Below, piece by piece: positions 7,794 to 14,969 of a stretch of DNA of 64,000 nt. The translations under genes were made by a program, and so were the position numbers. The notes beneath the pieces are model-generated. The model had not been told where the DNA came from and made no database searches. It saw only the letters and a program-made list of their open reading frames with translations. Each line of letters begins with the position of its first letter. Positions within the stretch are counted from its first letter, which is position 1. The stretch comes from Psychromarinibacter halotolerans (GTDB lineage Bacteria > Pseudomonadota > Alphaproteobacteria > Rhodobacterales > Rhodobacteraceae): contig NZ_JARGYD010000002.1 in assembly GCF_029168315.1 (NCBI RefSeq), positions 62,001 through 126,000 on the forward strand. The letters run 5' to 3'.

Positions 7794-8365
7794 CCGCGGC
7801 TGCTTCCAAACAGGAAGGCAAGGATCAGGACCAGCAGACCGGCGGCCAGCAGGATCAAAAGCATCGCGACGCGCGACACGCGGCCGACCGGCGGCGCGGG
7901 CGTGGGATCTTCGTCCGTCGCGGCAGGGCGTTCGGCCGACGCCACGCGCGGCATCTGCCCCGCCGGATCGGCCTGCGCCAAGCGATAGGTTCCCAGCCAC
8001 CGCAGGCCCATCTTGGGCTGGATGGTCACCTCGTGGCCCCCGAAAGCCCGCGAATGCAGGATCACGATATAGCCGGTCTCGGATTCAAGCCCGATCCGGG
8101 CCGCTTCGACCTCGGCCGCGTCGATGCCAAGGCCGTCGACAAGATAGCCCGCCAGCCCGACGCCACGCAGGTCAGAGACGGGAAAGATCTCGACATGGGC
8201 GCGGTCGAGCCCCGGCACGCCCGCAAGCTCTGCCAAAGGCGACGGGCGGCCATTCGCTGGTGGCTGGTCGGCCAGTTTCTCGGCCTGCTCCTCGGGCAGG
8301 TCCAGTGCGAACACGCGGACAACTTCGGCCTCTGCGGCCGGTACGTGAAGCGGATCATCGTTCAT
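7790..8365 (-). CDS. hypothetical protein with C-terminal membrane anchor
   Basis: A 191-residue protein of unknown family. About 160 residues of soluble, acidic sequence (including GYIVILHSRAFGGHEVTIQPKMGLRWLG, which is described here only as a beta-rich stretch) are followed by one C-terminal hydrophobic helix and a short basic tail ending SSRG. No signal peptide is seen, so the N-domain should face the cytoplasm. The ATG at 8365 overlaps the stop of the upstream PH-like gene by 4 bp, and its own end overlaps the next gene by 4 bp. This indicates strict translational coupling of the three genes. Confidence 0.7.
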   Translation of the reverse strand: MNDDPLHVPAAEAEVVRVFALDLPEEQAEKLADQPPANGRPSPLAELAGVPGLDRAHVEIFPVSDLRGVGLAGYLVDGLGIDAAEVEAARIGLESETGYIVILHSRAFGGHEVTIQPKMGLRWLGTYRLAQADPAGQMPRVASAERPAATDEDPTPAPPVGRVSRVAMLLILLAAGLLVLILAFLFGSSRG

Positions 8366-8817
8366 GCGACATGGCCTCCGGCACGGTCCACCGCCTCGCG
8401 CAGACGAGTCAGCGTGTCTTGAACATCGGGCTGGTACTTCATCAGGTGCTTGTCGCCGCCCGCTGTGACGATCTGGACCGAGCTGGCAAGCGCGCGCAGG
8501 CGCACGATCTCGGCCAGCGACACGCTGCGGCCGCCGGGCCCCAGCAGGCGGCGGTCGGTCAGGTCCCAGCGCACGGCGAGTTCTTCGGACGCCAGATACC
8601 AGCCCCGCAGAGCGATGGCGGCAAGCCCGCCCACCGCGCCGGTCCAGACATGAGGATTGCCAGCAATCCACAGGATCAGCATCCCCCCGGCCATCGCGAT
8701 GGCGGCCATCCATGTGGTGTCGCGGATGTAGATGGACCGCGACGGACGGAACGACTGCACGATGTCCTCGTCATCCCGAAGCGGGACCGAAGGCGTGCGG
8801 TTGCCGCCGTCAGGCAT
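8362..8817 (-). CDS. membrane protein with bacterial PH-like domain
   Basis: A 151-residue protein. The N-terminal cytoplasmic segment (DEDIVQSFRPSRSIYIRDT) is followed by two membrane helices around 36-75, then WDLTDRRLLGPGGRSVSLAEI, a bPH-like strand pattern. It resembles the 175-residue PH-like protein two genes downstream in layout, but the two are not close in sequence. It begins 8 bp inside the end of pyrB and overlaps the next gene by 4 bp. No function is known; localisation to the inner membrane is inferred from hydrophobicity. Confidence 0.75.
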   Translation of the reverse strand: MPDGGNRTPSVPLRDDEDIVQSFRPSRSIYIRDTTWMAAIAMAGGMLILWIAGNPHVWTGAVGGLAAIALRGWYLASEELAVRWDLTDRRLLGPGGRSVSLAEIVRLRALASSVQIVTAGGDKHLMKYQPDVQDTLTRLREAVDRAGGHVA

Positions 8818-9790
8818 GGGCAGGTTCCCCGCTGCGCCCGGCGGCGCGTTGGTCGGCCCGCGCGGCGCGCAGGTTGCGGGCCAGAAGGTCCATCGCCGCC
8901 ATCCGCACCGCGACGCCCATCTCGACCTGGTCCTGAATGACCGAGCGGTTGATGTCGTCGGCGATGGTGCCGTCGATCTCGACCCCGCGGTTCATCGGCC
9001 CGGGGTGCATCACGATGGCATCCGGCTTGGCGAATGCCAACTTCTCGGCATCCAGCCCGAAGCGGTGATAGTATTCGCGTTCGGATGGGATAAAGCCGCC
9101 GTCCATGCGTTCCTTCTGAAGGCGCAGCATCATCACGACGTCGACGTCCTTCAGGCCTTCTTCCATATCCTGATAGACCTCGACCCCGAACGCGCCGATC
9201 TGCGACGGCATCAGCGTCGGCGGCCCGATCAGCCGCACGCGGTTTTCCATCTTGCCCAGCAGCAGCAGGTTCGAGCGCGCCACGCGCGAGTGCGCGATGT
9301 CACCGCAGATCGCGATGTTAAGACGGTGCAGCCGCCCCTTGGCCCGCCGGATCGTCAGCGCATCCAGCAGCGCCTGCGTCGGATGCTCGTGCCGCCCGTC
9401 GCCGGCGTTCAGCACCGCGCAGTTCACCTTTTCGGCCAGCAGGTTCACCGCGCCGGAATGCGGGTGCCGCACGACCAGCAGATCGGGGTGCATCGCGTTC
9501 AGCGTCAGCGCGGTGTCGATCAGGGTCTCGCCCTTTTTGATCGAACTGGCCTGCATCGCCATATTCATGACGTCGGCGCCCAGCCGCTTGCCCGCGATCT
9601 CGAAGCTGGCCTGCGTGCGGGTCGAGTTCTCGAAGAACATGTTGATTTGGGTCAGGCCCTTCAGCACGTCGCCGTGCTTCGTCTCGGACCGGTTGAGATC
9701 GACATAGGTGTCGGCAAGGTCGAGAATCTCGGTGATTTCGAGCGGGTGAAGCTCTTCGATCCCGAGAAGGTGTTTCTGGCGGAAATTCAT
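8810..9790 (-). CDS. pyrB: aspartate carbamoyltransferase catalytic subunit
   Basis: A 326-residue enzyme joining carbamoyl phosphate and aspartate to N-carbamoyl-aspartate, the committed step of pyrimidine synthesis. The carbamoyl phosphate motif STRTQ is at 56-60; SSIKKGE, HPTQALLDAL and HPGPMNRG are further family motifs. It is the first gene of a minus-strand operon ending with the metal-free pyrC'. No pyrI regulatory gene is present, which fits class A ATCase of the PyrB-PyrC' type. The upstream gap holds a dispersed repeat but no attenuator I could recognise. Confidence 0.95.
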   Translation of the reverse strand: MNFRQKHLLGIEELHPLEITEILDLADTYVDLNRSETKHGDVLKGLTQINMFFENSTRTQASFEIAGKRLGADVMNMAMQASSIKKGETLIDTALTLNAMHPDLLVVRHPHSGAVNLLAEKVNCAVLNAGDGRHEHPTQALLDALTIRRAKGRLHRLNIAICGDIAHSRVARSNLLLLGKMENRVRLIGPPTLMPSQIGAFGVEVYQDMEEGLKDVDVVMMLRLQKERMDGGFIPSEREYYHRFGLDAEKLAFAKPDAIVMHPGPMNRGVEIDGTIADDINRSVIQDQVEMGVAVRMAAMDLLARNLRAARADQRAAGRSGEPAHA

Positions 9791-9865
9791 GCGGCCCCCC
9801 GACGATGGTTGGACCGTTTATAGGAACCCGCGCCCCTGCGGGCAAGGCGCCCGGCCGATGGCACC

Positions 9866-9930
9866 GAAGGGGGCTCTGCCCCCGCCGCTGCGCGGCCCCC
9901 CGAGGTATTTCGCAAAGAGAAGAAGGGGGC
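9866..9930 (+). repeat. dispersed GC-rich intergenic element (copy A)
   Basis: A block made of GGGGGCTCTGCCCCC, then CGCCGCTGCGCGG, then CCCCCGAGGTATTT and a purine tail (AAAGAGAAGAAG). Related copies occur at 13214-13280 and, inverted, at 54596-54674; a half copy is at 13165-13186. The first part folds as a hairpin. The element lies between divergent pyrB and the GNAT gene, in a 315-bp stretch without other genes. Confidence 0.8.
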
Positions 9931-10045
9931 TTTGTCTTGACAGGCATTAGGCCGGGCGGGAAAAGGGGCGCATGGATACACGTCTTCACAGCACGCGATT
10001 TTATCTCGTCCTGCCATAGCAGGGCGGTGTCGTGACGTGAGTTTT

Positions 10046-10074
10046 ATGGCCGCCGGAGAGCGGCCATTTTTCTT
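10046..10074 (+). terminator. terminator-like hairpin in the GNAT gene leader
   Basis: ATGGCCGC (10046-10053) pairs perfectly with GCGGCCAT (10060-10067), followed directly by TTTTT. A smaller hairpin (CCTGC-CATA-GCAGG) lies about 25 bp before. No plus-strand gene lies upstream within 5 kb that needs ending, so this may attenuate transcription into the GNAT gene. It also argues against extending that gene to a start before 10074. Confidence 0.6.
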
Positions 10075-10105
10075 TTCCGCCTCCGGCATGGAGAAGGAAG
10101 AGAAG

Positions 10106-10555
10106 ATGATCAGGATCAGACCGGTGGAGCATGGCGATCTGCCCAAGGTGCGCGAGATGATCGCGGCGCTGGCGTCGCATCATGGCGAGGGCGCGCTTGT
10201 GACGGTGGCGGACCTGCGGCGCGACCTGTTCGGGCCGACGCCGTGGCTGAAGATGCTGGTGGCCGAGGACGACGGGACCTGCGTGGGCTATGCCGCGATG
10301 GGGCGGCGGGCGAAGCTGGGCGACGGGCTGCGCGGGATCGAGGTGGAACACCTGTATGTCGACGCGGACCGGCGCGGGCGCGGGTTGGGACGCCGGATGT
10401 TGGCGGCGGTCGAGGCATCGGCGCGGCGGTTGGGAAGCAGTTTCGTCACCATCGGTACGCAGGCAGAGAATGCGGCGGCCCGCGGGGCCTATGTGGCCTG
10501 CGGTTACGAGCCGCTGCCGCACGATCCGAACCGGCTGCGCAAGCGGCTGGCGTGA
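10106..10555 (+). CDS. GNAT-family N-acetyltransferase
   Basis: A 149-residue single-domain GNAT protein. The acetyl-CoA pyrophosphate-binding signature is RRGRGLGRRML after the strand EVEHLYVDAD, and the C-terminal strand ends in the typical ACGYEPLPHD. The start MIRIRPVEHGD follows a GGAAG Shine-Dalgarno; earlier in-frame starts would place a terminator hairpin inside the gene. The substrate is unknown; small-molecule or ribosomal-protein acetylation are equally possible. It is followed 56 bp later by the uracil-DNA glycosylase gene. Confidence 0.85.
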   Translation: MIRIRPVEHGDLPKVREMIAALASHHGEGALVTVADLRRDLFGPTPWLKMLVAEDDGTCVGYAAMGRRAKLGDGLRGIEVEHLYVDADRRGRGLGRRMLAAVEASARRLGSSFVTIGTQAENAAARGAYVACGYEPLPHDPNRLRKRLA

Positions 10556-10611
10556 CGGCAGGCGCGCTGCGGGCCATTCAACTTTCCCGCCGCGCGGCCT
10601 AGCATGGCGGC

Positions 10612-11406
10612 ATGCAGGTGGAATCGATGGATCACTATGCGCTGCGGGCGCTTTTGGAATGGCAGGTCGAGCTTGGCGCGACCGAGGCTATCGCCGAGGC
10701 GCCGATCAACCGTTACGAGATCGCCGACAAGCCGCCGAAGCCGGTGGCCGAGGCCGCCGCCCCAAAGGCGCCGTCCGGTCCGGTCCCGGCTCGGCAGGTC
10801 GATACCGCCGAGGTCGCCCGCGCCGCCGCCGCGTCTGCCGGGTCGCTGGAGGCGTTGGCCGAGGCGATCGCGGCATTCGACCATTGCGACCTGAAGCGCG
10901 GCGCGCGGAACACGGTGTTCGCCGACGGCAACCCCGCCTCGCGCGTGATGATCGTGGGCGAGGCGCCGGGGCGGGACGAGGACATGCAGGGCAAGCCCTT
11001 CGTCGGGCGGGCCGGGCAGTTGCTGGACCGGATGCTGGATGCCATCGGCATGGGGCGCGCGCATCCGGACGCGCTGAAATCCGTTTACATCACCAACATC
11101 CTGCCGTGGCGACCGCCGCAGAACCGCGATCCGACCCCGGAAGAGATCGGGATGATGCTGCCGTTCGTGGCGCGGCACGTCCAATTGGCGGACCCGGAGG
11201 TGCTGGTGCTGATGGGGAACATCTCGTGTCTTGCGCTGCTGGGGCGGAAGGGGATCACCCGGCTGCGCGGCACATGGACCGAGGCGCTGGGGAAGCCGGC
11301 GCTGCCGATGTTCCACCCGGCCTACCTGTTGCGGAACGGGCATGCGAAACGCGATGCGTGGCACGACCTGCTGATGTTGCAGGACCGGCTGAGGCGCGCG
11401 GAATGA
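10612..11406 (+). CDS. uracil-DNA glycosylase, family 4-like
   Basis: A 264-residue DNA-repair glycosylase that removes uracil from DNA. Motif 1 is GEAPGRDED and motif 3 is HPAYLLRN. The region QGKPFVGRAGQLLDRML and TNILPWRPPQNRDP are typical of family 4. About 75 N-terminal residues are a low-complexity Ala/Pro-rich extension. The protein contains only two cysteines, in FDHCDL and ISCLAL, so the four-cysteine 4Fe-4S site of classical family 4 enzymes cannot be formed. The stop overlaps the next ATG by 4 bp. Confidence 0.9.
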   Translation: MQVESMDHYALRALLEWQVELGATEAIAEAPINRYEIADKPPKPVAEAAAPKAPSGPVPARQVDTAEVARAAAASAGSLEALAEAIAAFDHCDLKRGARNTVFADGNPASRVMIVGEAPGRDEDMQGKPFVGRAGQLLDRMLDAIGMGRAHPDALKSVYITNILPWRPPQNRDPTPEEIGMMLPFVARHVQLADPEVLVLMGNISCLALLGRKGITRLRGTWTEALGKPALPMFHPAYLLRNGHAKRDAWHDLLMLQDRLRRAE

Positions 11407-12002
11407 AGATCATGGCCTTCTCGGACCTGCATTTGTCGGCGTCGCGGGCCGCGGCGCTGGTCGAGGCCAGCCACGAGGCCGACCTTGTGATCGGCGCCGG
11501 GGACTTCTGCACCATGCGCAAGGGACTGCCCGAGGCGATGGCGCTGCTGGATGGGATCCCCGCGCCCTTCGTCGTGGTGCCGGGCAATGCCGAGAGTGCG
11601 GACGAGTTGCGCGCCGCCGCGCCTAAGAACGTGACCGTGTTGCATGGCGCGAGCACGATTGTCGGCGGGTTGCGGGTGTTCGGGCTGGGCTATGGCGTGC
11701 CGGTGACGCCGTTCGGCGGCTGGTCGTGCGACCTGTCCGAAGCGGATGCGGCGGCGATGCTGGGCGCCTGCGGCGGGGCGGACCTGTTGGTGACGCATTC
11801 GCCGCCGAAAGGCGTGGCCGACGTGACCTCGGCCGGGCAGTCGGTGGGATCGGTGGCGATCCGGGATGCGATCGCGCGGCTGGCGCCGAAGCTGGCGGTC
11901 TGCGGGCACATCCACGACAGCTGGGGCACAGAGGGGACGATCGGCGCGACGCGGGTCGTGAACCTTGGCCCGATGCCGAACTGGTTCGAGGTGGCGGCGT
12001 GA
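11403..12002 (+). CDS. metallophosphoesterase
   Basis: A 199-residue calcineurin-like phosphoesterase. The dinuclear metal-site motifs appear in order: SDLH (7-10), GAGDF (GD), GNAES (in place of GNHE), THSPPKG and GHIH. The fold therefore looks catalytically complete, although GNA-E is atypical. It is cytoplasmic, with no signal peptide. It is translationally coupled to the uracil-DNA glycosylase (ATGA overlap) and to the following exporter gene (GTGA overlap). The substrate is unknown; the neighbours hint at, but do not prove, nucleotide or DNA-end processing. Confidence 0.85.
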   Translation: MKIMAFSDLHLSASRAAALVEASHEADLVIGAGDFCTMRKGLPEAMALLDGIPAPFVVVPGNAESADELRAAAPKNVTVLHGASTIVGGLRVFGLGYGVPVTPFGGWSCDLSEADAAAMLGACGGADLLVTHSPPKGVADVTSAGQSVGSVAIRDAIARLAPKLAVCGHIHDSWGTEGTIGATRVVNLGPMPNWFEVAA

Positions 12003-12622
12003 TCGACCCGCTGGTTCTTCTGGCGTTCGTGCCGGCGGCTCTGGCGCTGAACCTGACGCTGGGGGCGGACATGATGTTCTGCCTTGGGCAGGGCCTGCGG
12101 CACGGGCCGCGTGCCGCCATCGCCGCCAGCGCGGGGATCGCGGCGGGCGGGCTGGCGCATGGGCTGGTCGCCGGGCTGGGGCTGGGAGCGTTGGTTTCGG
12201 GGATGCCGTGGCTGTTCGACGTGATCCGGTGGGTCGGCGTCGCGTATTTGCTGTGGCTGGCGGTGCAGGCGCTGCGCAGCGGGCCGGTCCGCGGCGCAGG
12301 CCACGACGTGCCCGCCGGAACGCACCACGCGTTTCGCGATGCCTTCGTCGTGAACCTGACCAACCCGAAGATCGTGCTGTTCATGCTGGCCTTCGTGCCG
12401 CAGTTCGTCGACCCGGCGCGGGCGGTGCTGCCGCAGTTCCTTGTGTTTGCCGGCGTGTTGTCGCTGGGCGGGTTCTTCGTGAACGGCGCGGTTGGCATCT
12501 TCGCGGGCGGCATCGGGCGCACCGTGGCCCGGTCGGAGCGGTTCTCGAAGGTGCTGGGATGGATCAGCGCCGGGGTCTTCGCCGCGCTTGCCGCGCGGCT
12601 TGCAGTGATGGAGAGAGCATGA
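11999..12622 (+). CDS. LysE/RhtB-family exporter
   Basis: A 207-residue inner-membrane protein with about six hydrophobic segments. The N-terminal LVLLAFVPAALALNLTLGADMMF corresponds to the conserved P-G-P/N region of LysE exporters, here described by positions 4-26. The central NLTNPKIVLFMLAFVPQFVD is the clearest family signature. The start is a GTG that overlaps the TGA of the phosphoesterase gene. LysE/RhtB proteins export amino acids or related small metabolites; the substrate here is not predictable. The end overlaps moaB by 4 bp. Confidence 0.88.
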   Translation: MIDPLVLLAFVPAALALNLTLGADMMFCLGQGLRHGPRAAIAASAGIAAGGLAHGLVAGLGLGALVSGMPWLFDVIRWVGVAYLLWLAVQALRSGPVRGAGHDVPAGTHHAFRDAFVVNLTNPKIVLFMLAFVPQFVDPARAVLPQFLVFAGVLSLGGFFVNGAVGIFAGGIGRTVARSERFSKVLGWISAGVFAALAARLAVMERA

Positions 12623-13161
12623 GCCGGATCGACGAAACCAAGGACTTCGTGCCGGTGCGGATTGCCGTGCTGACGGTGTCGGACACGCGGACGCCGGACG
12701 AGGACCGCTCGGGCGCGGTGCTGGTGGAGCGGATCGAGAAAGCGGGGCACACGGTCGCCGCGCGCGAGATCCTGCGCGACGAGCGCGAAGAGATCGCGGC
12801 GAAGCTGAGGGACTGGTGCGCCGATCCGGGCATCGACGTGGTGATGTCCACCGGCGGCACCGGGCTGACCGGGCGCGACGTGACCGTCGAGGCCCACCGC
12901 GATGTCTACGAGAAAGAAATCGACGCGTTCGGGACGGTGTTCACCATCGTGTCGATGCAAAAGATCGGCACGTCGGCGGTGCAAAGCCGCGCGACCGGCG
13001 GGGTGGCGAACGGGACCTATCTGTTCGCGCTGCCGGGCTCTCCGGGGGCCTGTAAGGACGCCTGGGACGAGATCCTGGAAAAGCAGCTGGATTACCGGCA
13101 CCGGCCCTGCAATTTCGTCGAGATCATGCCTCGGCTGGACGAGCATCTGCGGCGGAAGTGA
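12619..13161 (+). CDS. moaB: molybdenum cofactor biosynthesis protein B
   Basis: A 180-residue MoaB/MogA-like protein. STGGTGLTGRDVT is the molybdopterin-binding signature, and FALPGSPGACKDAWDEIL is the C-terminal part of the domain. The family adenylylates molybdopterin or is an inactive relative, depending on the organism. It is the last gene of a four-gene chain in which each start overlaps the previous stop. No other moa, mog or moe genes lie nearby, so its place here probably reflects shared expression, not pathway clustering. Confidence 0.9.
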   Translation: MSRIDETKDFVPVRIAVLTVSDTRTPDEDRSGAVLVERIEKAGHTVAAREILRDEREEIAAKLRDWCADPGIDVVMSTGGTGLTGRDVTVEAHRDVYEKEIDAFGTVFTIVSMQKIGTSAVQSRATGGVANGTYLFALPGSPGACKDAWDEILEKQLDYRHRPCNFVEIMPRLDEHLRRK

Positions 13162-13164
13162 GGG

Positions 13165-13280
13165 GAAAGGGGCTCTGCCCCCGTCTCACCGGAGGTGTGC
13201 TTAGTCGAGGGAGTAAGGGGGCTCTGCCCCCGTCGCTGCGCTCCTCCCCCGAGGTATTTTCGAAGAGAAGAGAAGAGAAG
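13165..13280 (+). repeat. dispersed GC-rich intergenic element (half copy and full copy B)
   Basis: A half copy (GGGGCTCTGCCCCC at 13169-13182) is followed by a full copy at 13214-13280: GGGGGCTCTGCCCCC, CGTCGCTGCG, CTCCCCCGAGGTATTTT and an AAGAG-rich tail. It lies in the 303-bp gap between moaB and the RND adaptor gene. The remaining part of that gap (13281-13464) holds no recognisable gene or signal apart from the presumed promoter and a GGAAAGAGGG region before the adaptor start. Confidence 0.8.
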
Positions 13281-13464
13281 ACCAGGTGGCCGCTTTTGGG
13301 GCGTTTGGCGTCTTGGGCGCGGCTTGGGCGCGTTGGGATTATCACACCCCGCCGCGATTTTTTGCGACGGACTTCGTGCGCGTGGCCGTAACACCGTTGT
13401 GGCTTGGCGCGAGGTCGGGCCGTGGGTAGTCTGAGATAACCCGGGAAAGAGGGTAATTTCTGGA

Positions 13465-14931
13465 ATGCGATTTCTGCGCCGATCCCTTGTTGGGCTGTTC
13501 CTGATGGCCGTGACCGTCGGGCTGCTGGCCTATGCCGGTCATGCCGTCTATGGCGCGCTGGAGACCGTGTGGAACCGGGAGGAGCGGGTGCGCCCCGCGA
13601 ACGAACGGATCTTCGCGGTGAACGTACGCGCCTATGACGCCGTTACGGTGACACCGGTCCTGACCGGGTTCGGCGAGGTGCGCAGCCGGCGCACGCTGGA
13701 GGTGAGGGCCACCGCGTCGGGCACCGTGGTCGAACTGGCGGAGGCGTTCGAGGATGGCGGCACCGTGCGCGAGGGCGACCTGCTGCTGCGTGTCGATCCC
13801 CGCACCGCCGAGGCGGCGCTGGAAGTGGCGAGGACCGACCTTGCGGGTGCGGAGGCGGAGCTGCGCGACGCGCGGCGGGCGCTTGTGCTGGCGGGGGACG
13901 ACGTCGTCTCGGCCGAGGATCAGGCGGCGCTGAGAACGCAGGCGCTGGCCCGGGCGCGCAACATGGCGTCGAGCGGGATCGGCACCGAGGCGGCAGTGGA
14001 TGACGCGGCGCTGGCCGAGGCCTCGGCCCTGCAGGCGATCCTGTCCCGGCGGCAGGCGCTGGCGGCGGCGGAGGCGCGGGTGGACATCGCGCAGAACGAT
14101 CTGGCCCGGGCGGAAATCGCGCTGTCGGACGCCGAACGCGCCCTAGCCGACACCGAGTTGTATGCCGCGTTCACCGGCACCCTGTCGGATGTCACCGTGG
14201 TCGAGGGGCGGCTTGTGCAGAACAACGAGCAGCTTGCGAACCTTGTTGACCCGGACCGGCTGGAAGTCTCGTTCCGGATCTCCAACGCCGAGTACGCCCG
14301 GATTCTGGATGCCGATGGCGATCTGATGCAGGCGCCGGTCCGGATCTCGCTGGACGTGCTGGGCGGGAACCTTGTGACCGACGGCGTGATCACCCGCGAA
14401 AGCGCGTCGGTCGGGACCGGCACCACGGGCCGCCTGATCTTTGCCCGGATCGATGCACCGCGCGGCTTCCGGCCCGGCGACTTCGTCAGCGTGCATGTCG
14501 ACGAGCCCGAGCTTCAGGATGTGGCCGTGCTGCCGTCGACCGCGCTGGACGCGGCCGGGACCGTGCTGGTCGTCGGAGAGGATGAACGGCTGGAAATCGC
14601 GCAGGTCGAGTTGCTGCGGCGGCAAGGCGACGACGTGATCGTCCGGGGCGAGGGGCTGGAGGGCCGTCTGGTGGTTGCCGAACGCTCGCCCTTGCTGGGC
14701 GCGGGCATCAAGGTACGCCCGGTGTCGCCGGAGTTGGACAGCGCCCGGGCCGAGGCCGAGGCGCCCGCGATGGTCGAGCTGACCGAGGAGCGCCGTGCCG
14801 CGCTGGTGGCGCTGGTCGAGGCGAACCAGTTCATGCCGCAGGCCGCGAAAGACCGGGTGCTGGCGCAACTGGCGGAACCGATGGTGCCGGCGGCCACGGT
14901 GGAACGGATCGAATCCCGCAGGGGCGGCTGA
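13465..14931 (+). CDS. RND efflux periplasmic adaptor (membrane fusion protein)
   Basis: A 488-residue membrane-fusion protein that links an RND pump to the outer-membrane channel. One N-terminal membrane helix (about 9-30) is followed by a biotinyl-lipoyl-like half (EVRATASGTVVELAEAF), a long alanine-rich coiled-coil hairpin (about 110-225), the second lipoyl half (AFTGTLSDVTVVEG) and a beta-barrel domain. The last 50 residues are an extra helical tail (LTEERRAALVALVEANQFM) not standard in AcrA. The gene is 38 bp upstream of the pump. No TolC-like gene is adjacent. Confidence 0.92.
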   Translation: MRFLRRSLVGLFLMAVTVGLLAYAGHAVYGALETVWNREERVRPANERIFAVNVRAYDAVTVTPVLTGFGEVRSRRTLEVRATASGTVVELAEAFEDGGTVREGDLLLRVDPRTAEAALEVARTDLAGAEAELRDARRALVLAGDDVVSAEDQAALRTQALARARNMASSGIGTEAAVDDAALAEASALQAILSRRQALAAAEARVDIAQNDLARAEIALSDAERALADTELYAAFTGTLSDVTVVEGRLVQNNEQLANLVDPDRLEVSFRISNAEYARILDADGDLMQAPVRISLDVLGGNLVTDGVITRESASVGTGTTGRLIFARIDAPRGFRPGDFVSVHVDEPELQDVAVLPSTALDAAGTVLVVGEDERLEIAQVELLRRQGDDVIVRGEGLEGRLVVAERSPLLGAGIKVRPVSPELDSARAEAEAPAMVELTEERRAALVALVEANQFMPQAAKDRVLAQLAEPMVPAATVERIESRRGG

Positions 14932-14969
14932 TCCCCTGTCCGGGGGATACGCCCGAATGAGAGGCGAGA

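Noticed and set aside
10037..10105. Earlier start for the GNAT gene
   Set aside because: The extra residues would be encoded by a perfect terminator-like hairpin and T-run; the ATG at 10106 has a ribosome site and gives the family N-terminus.
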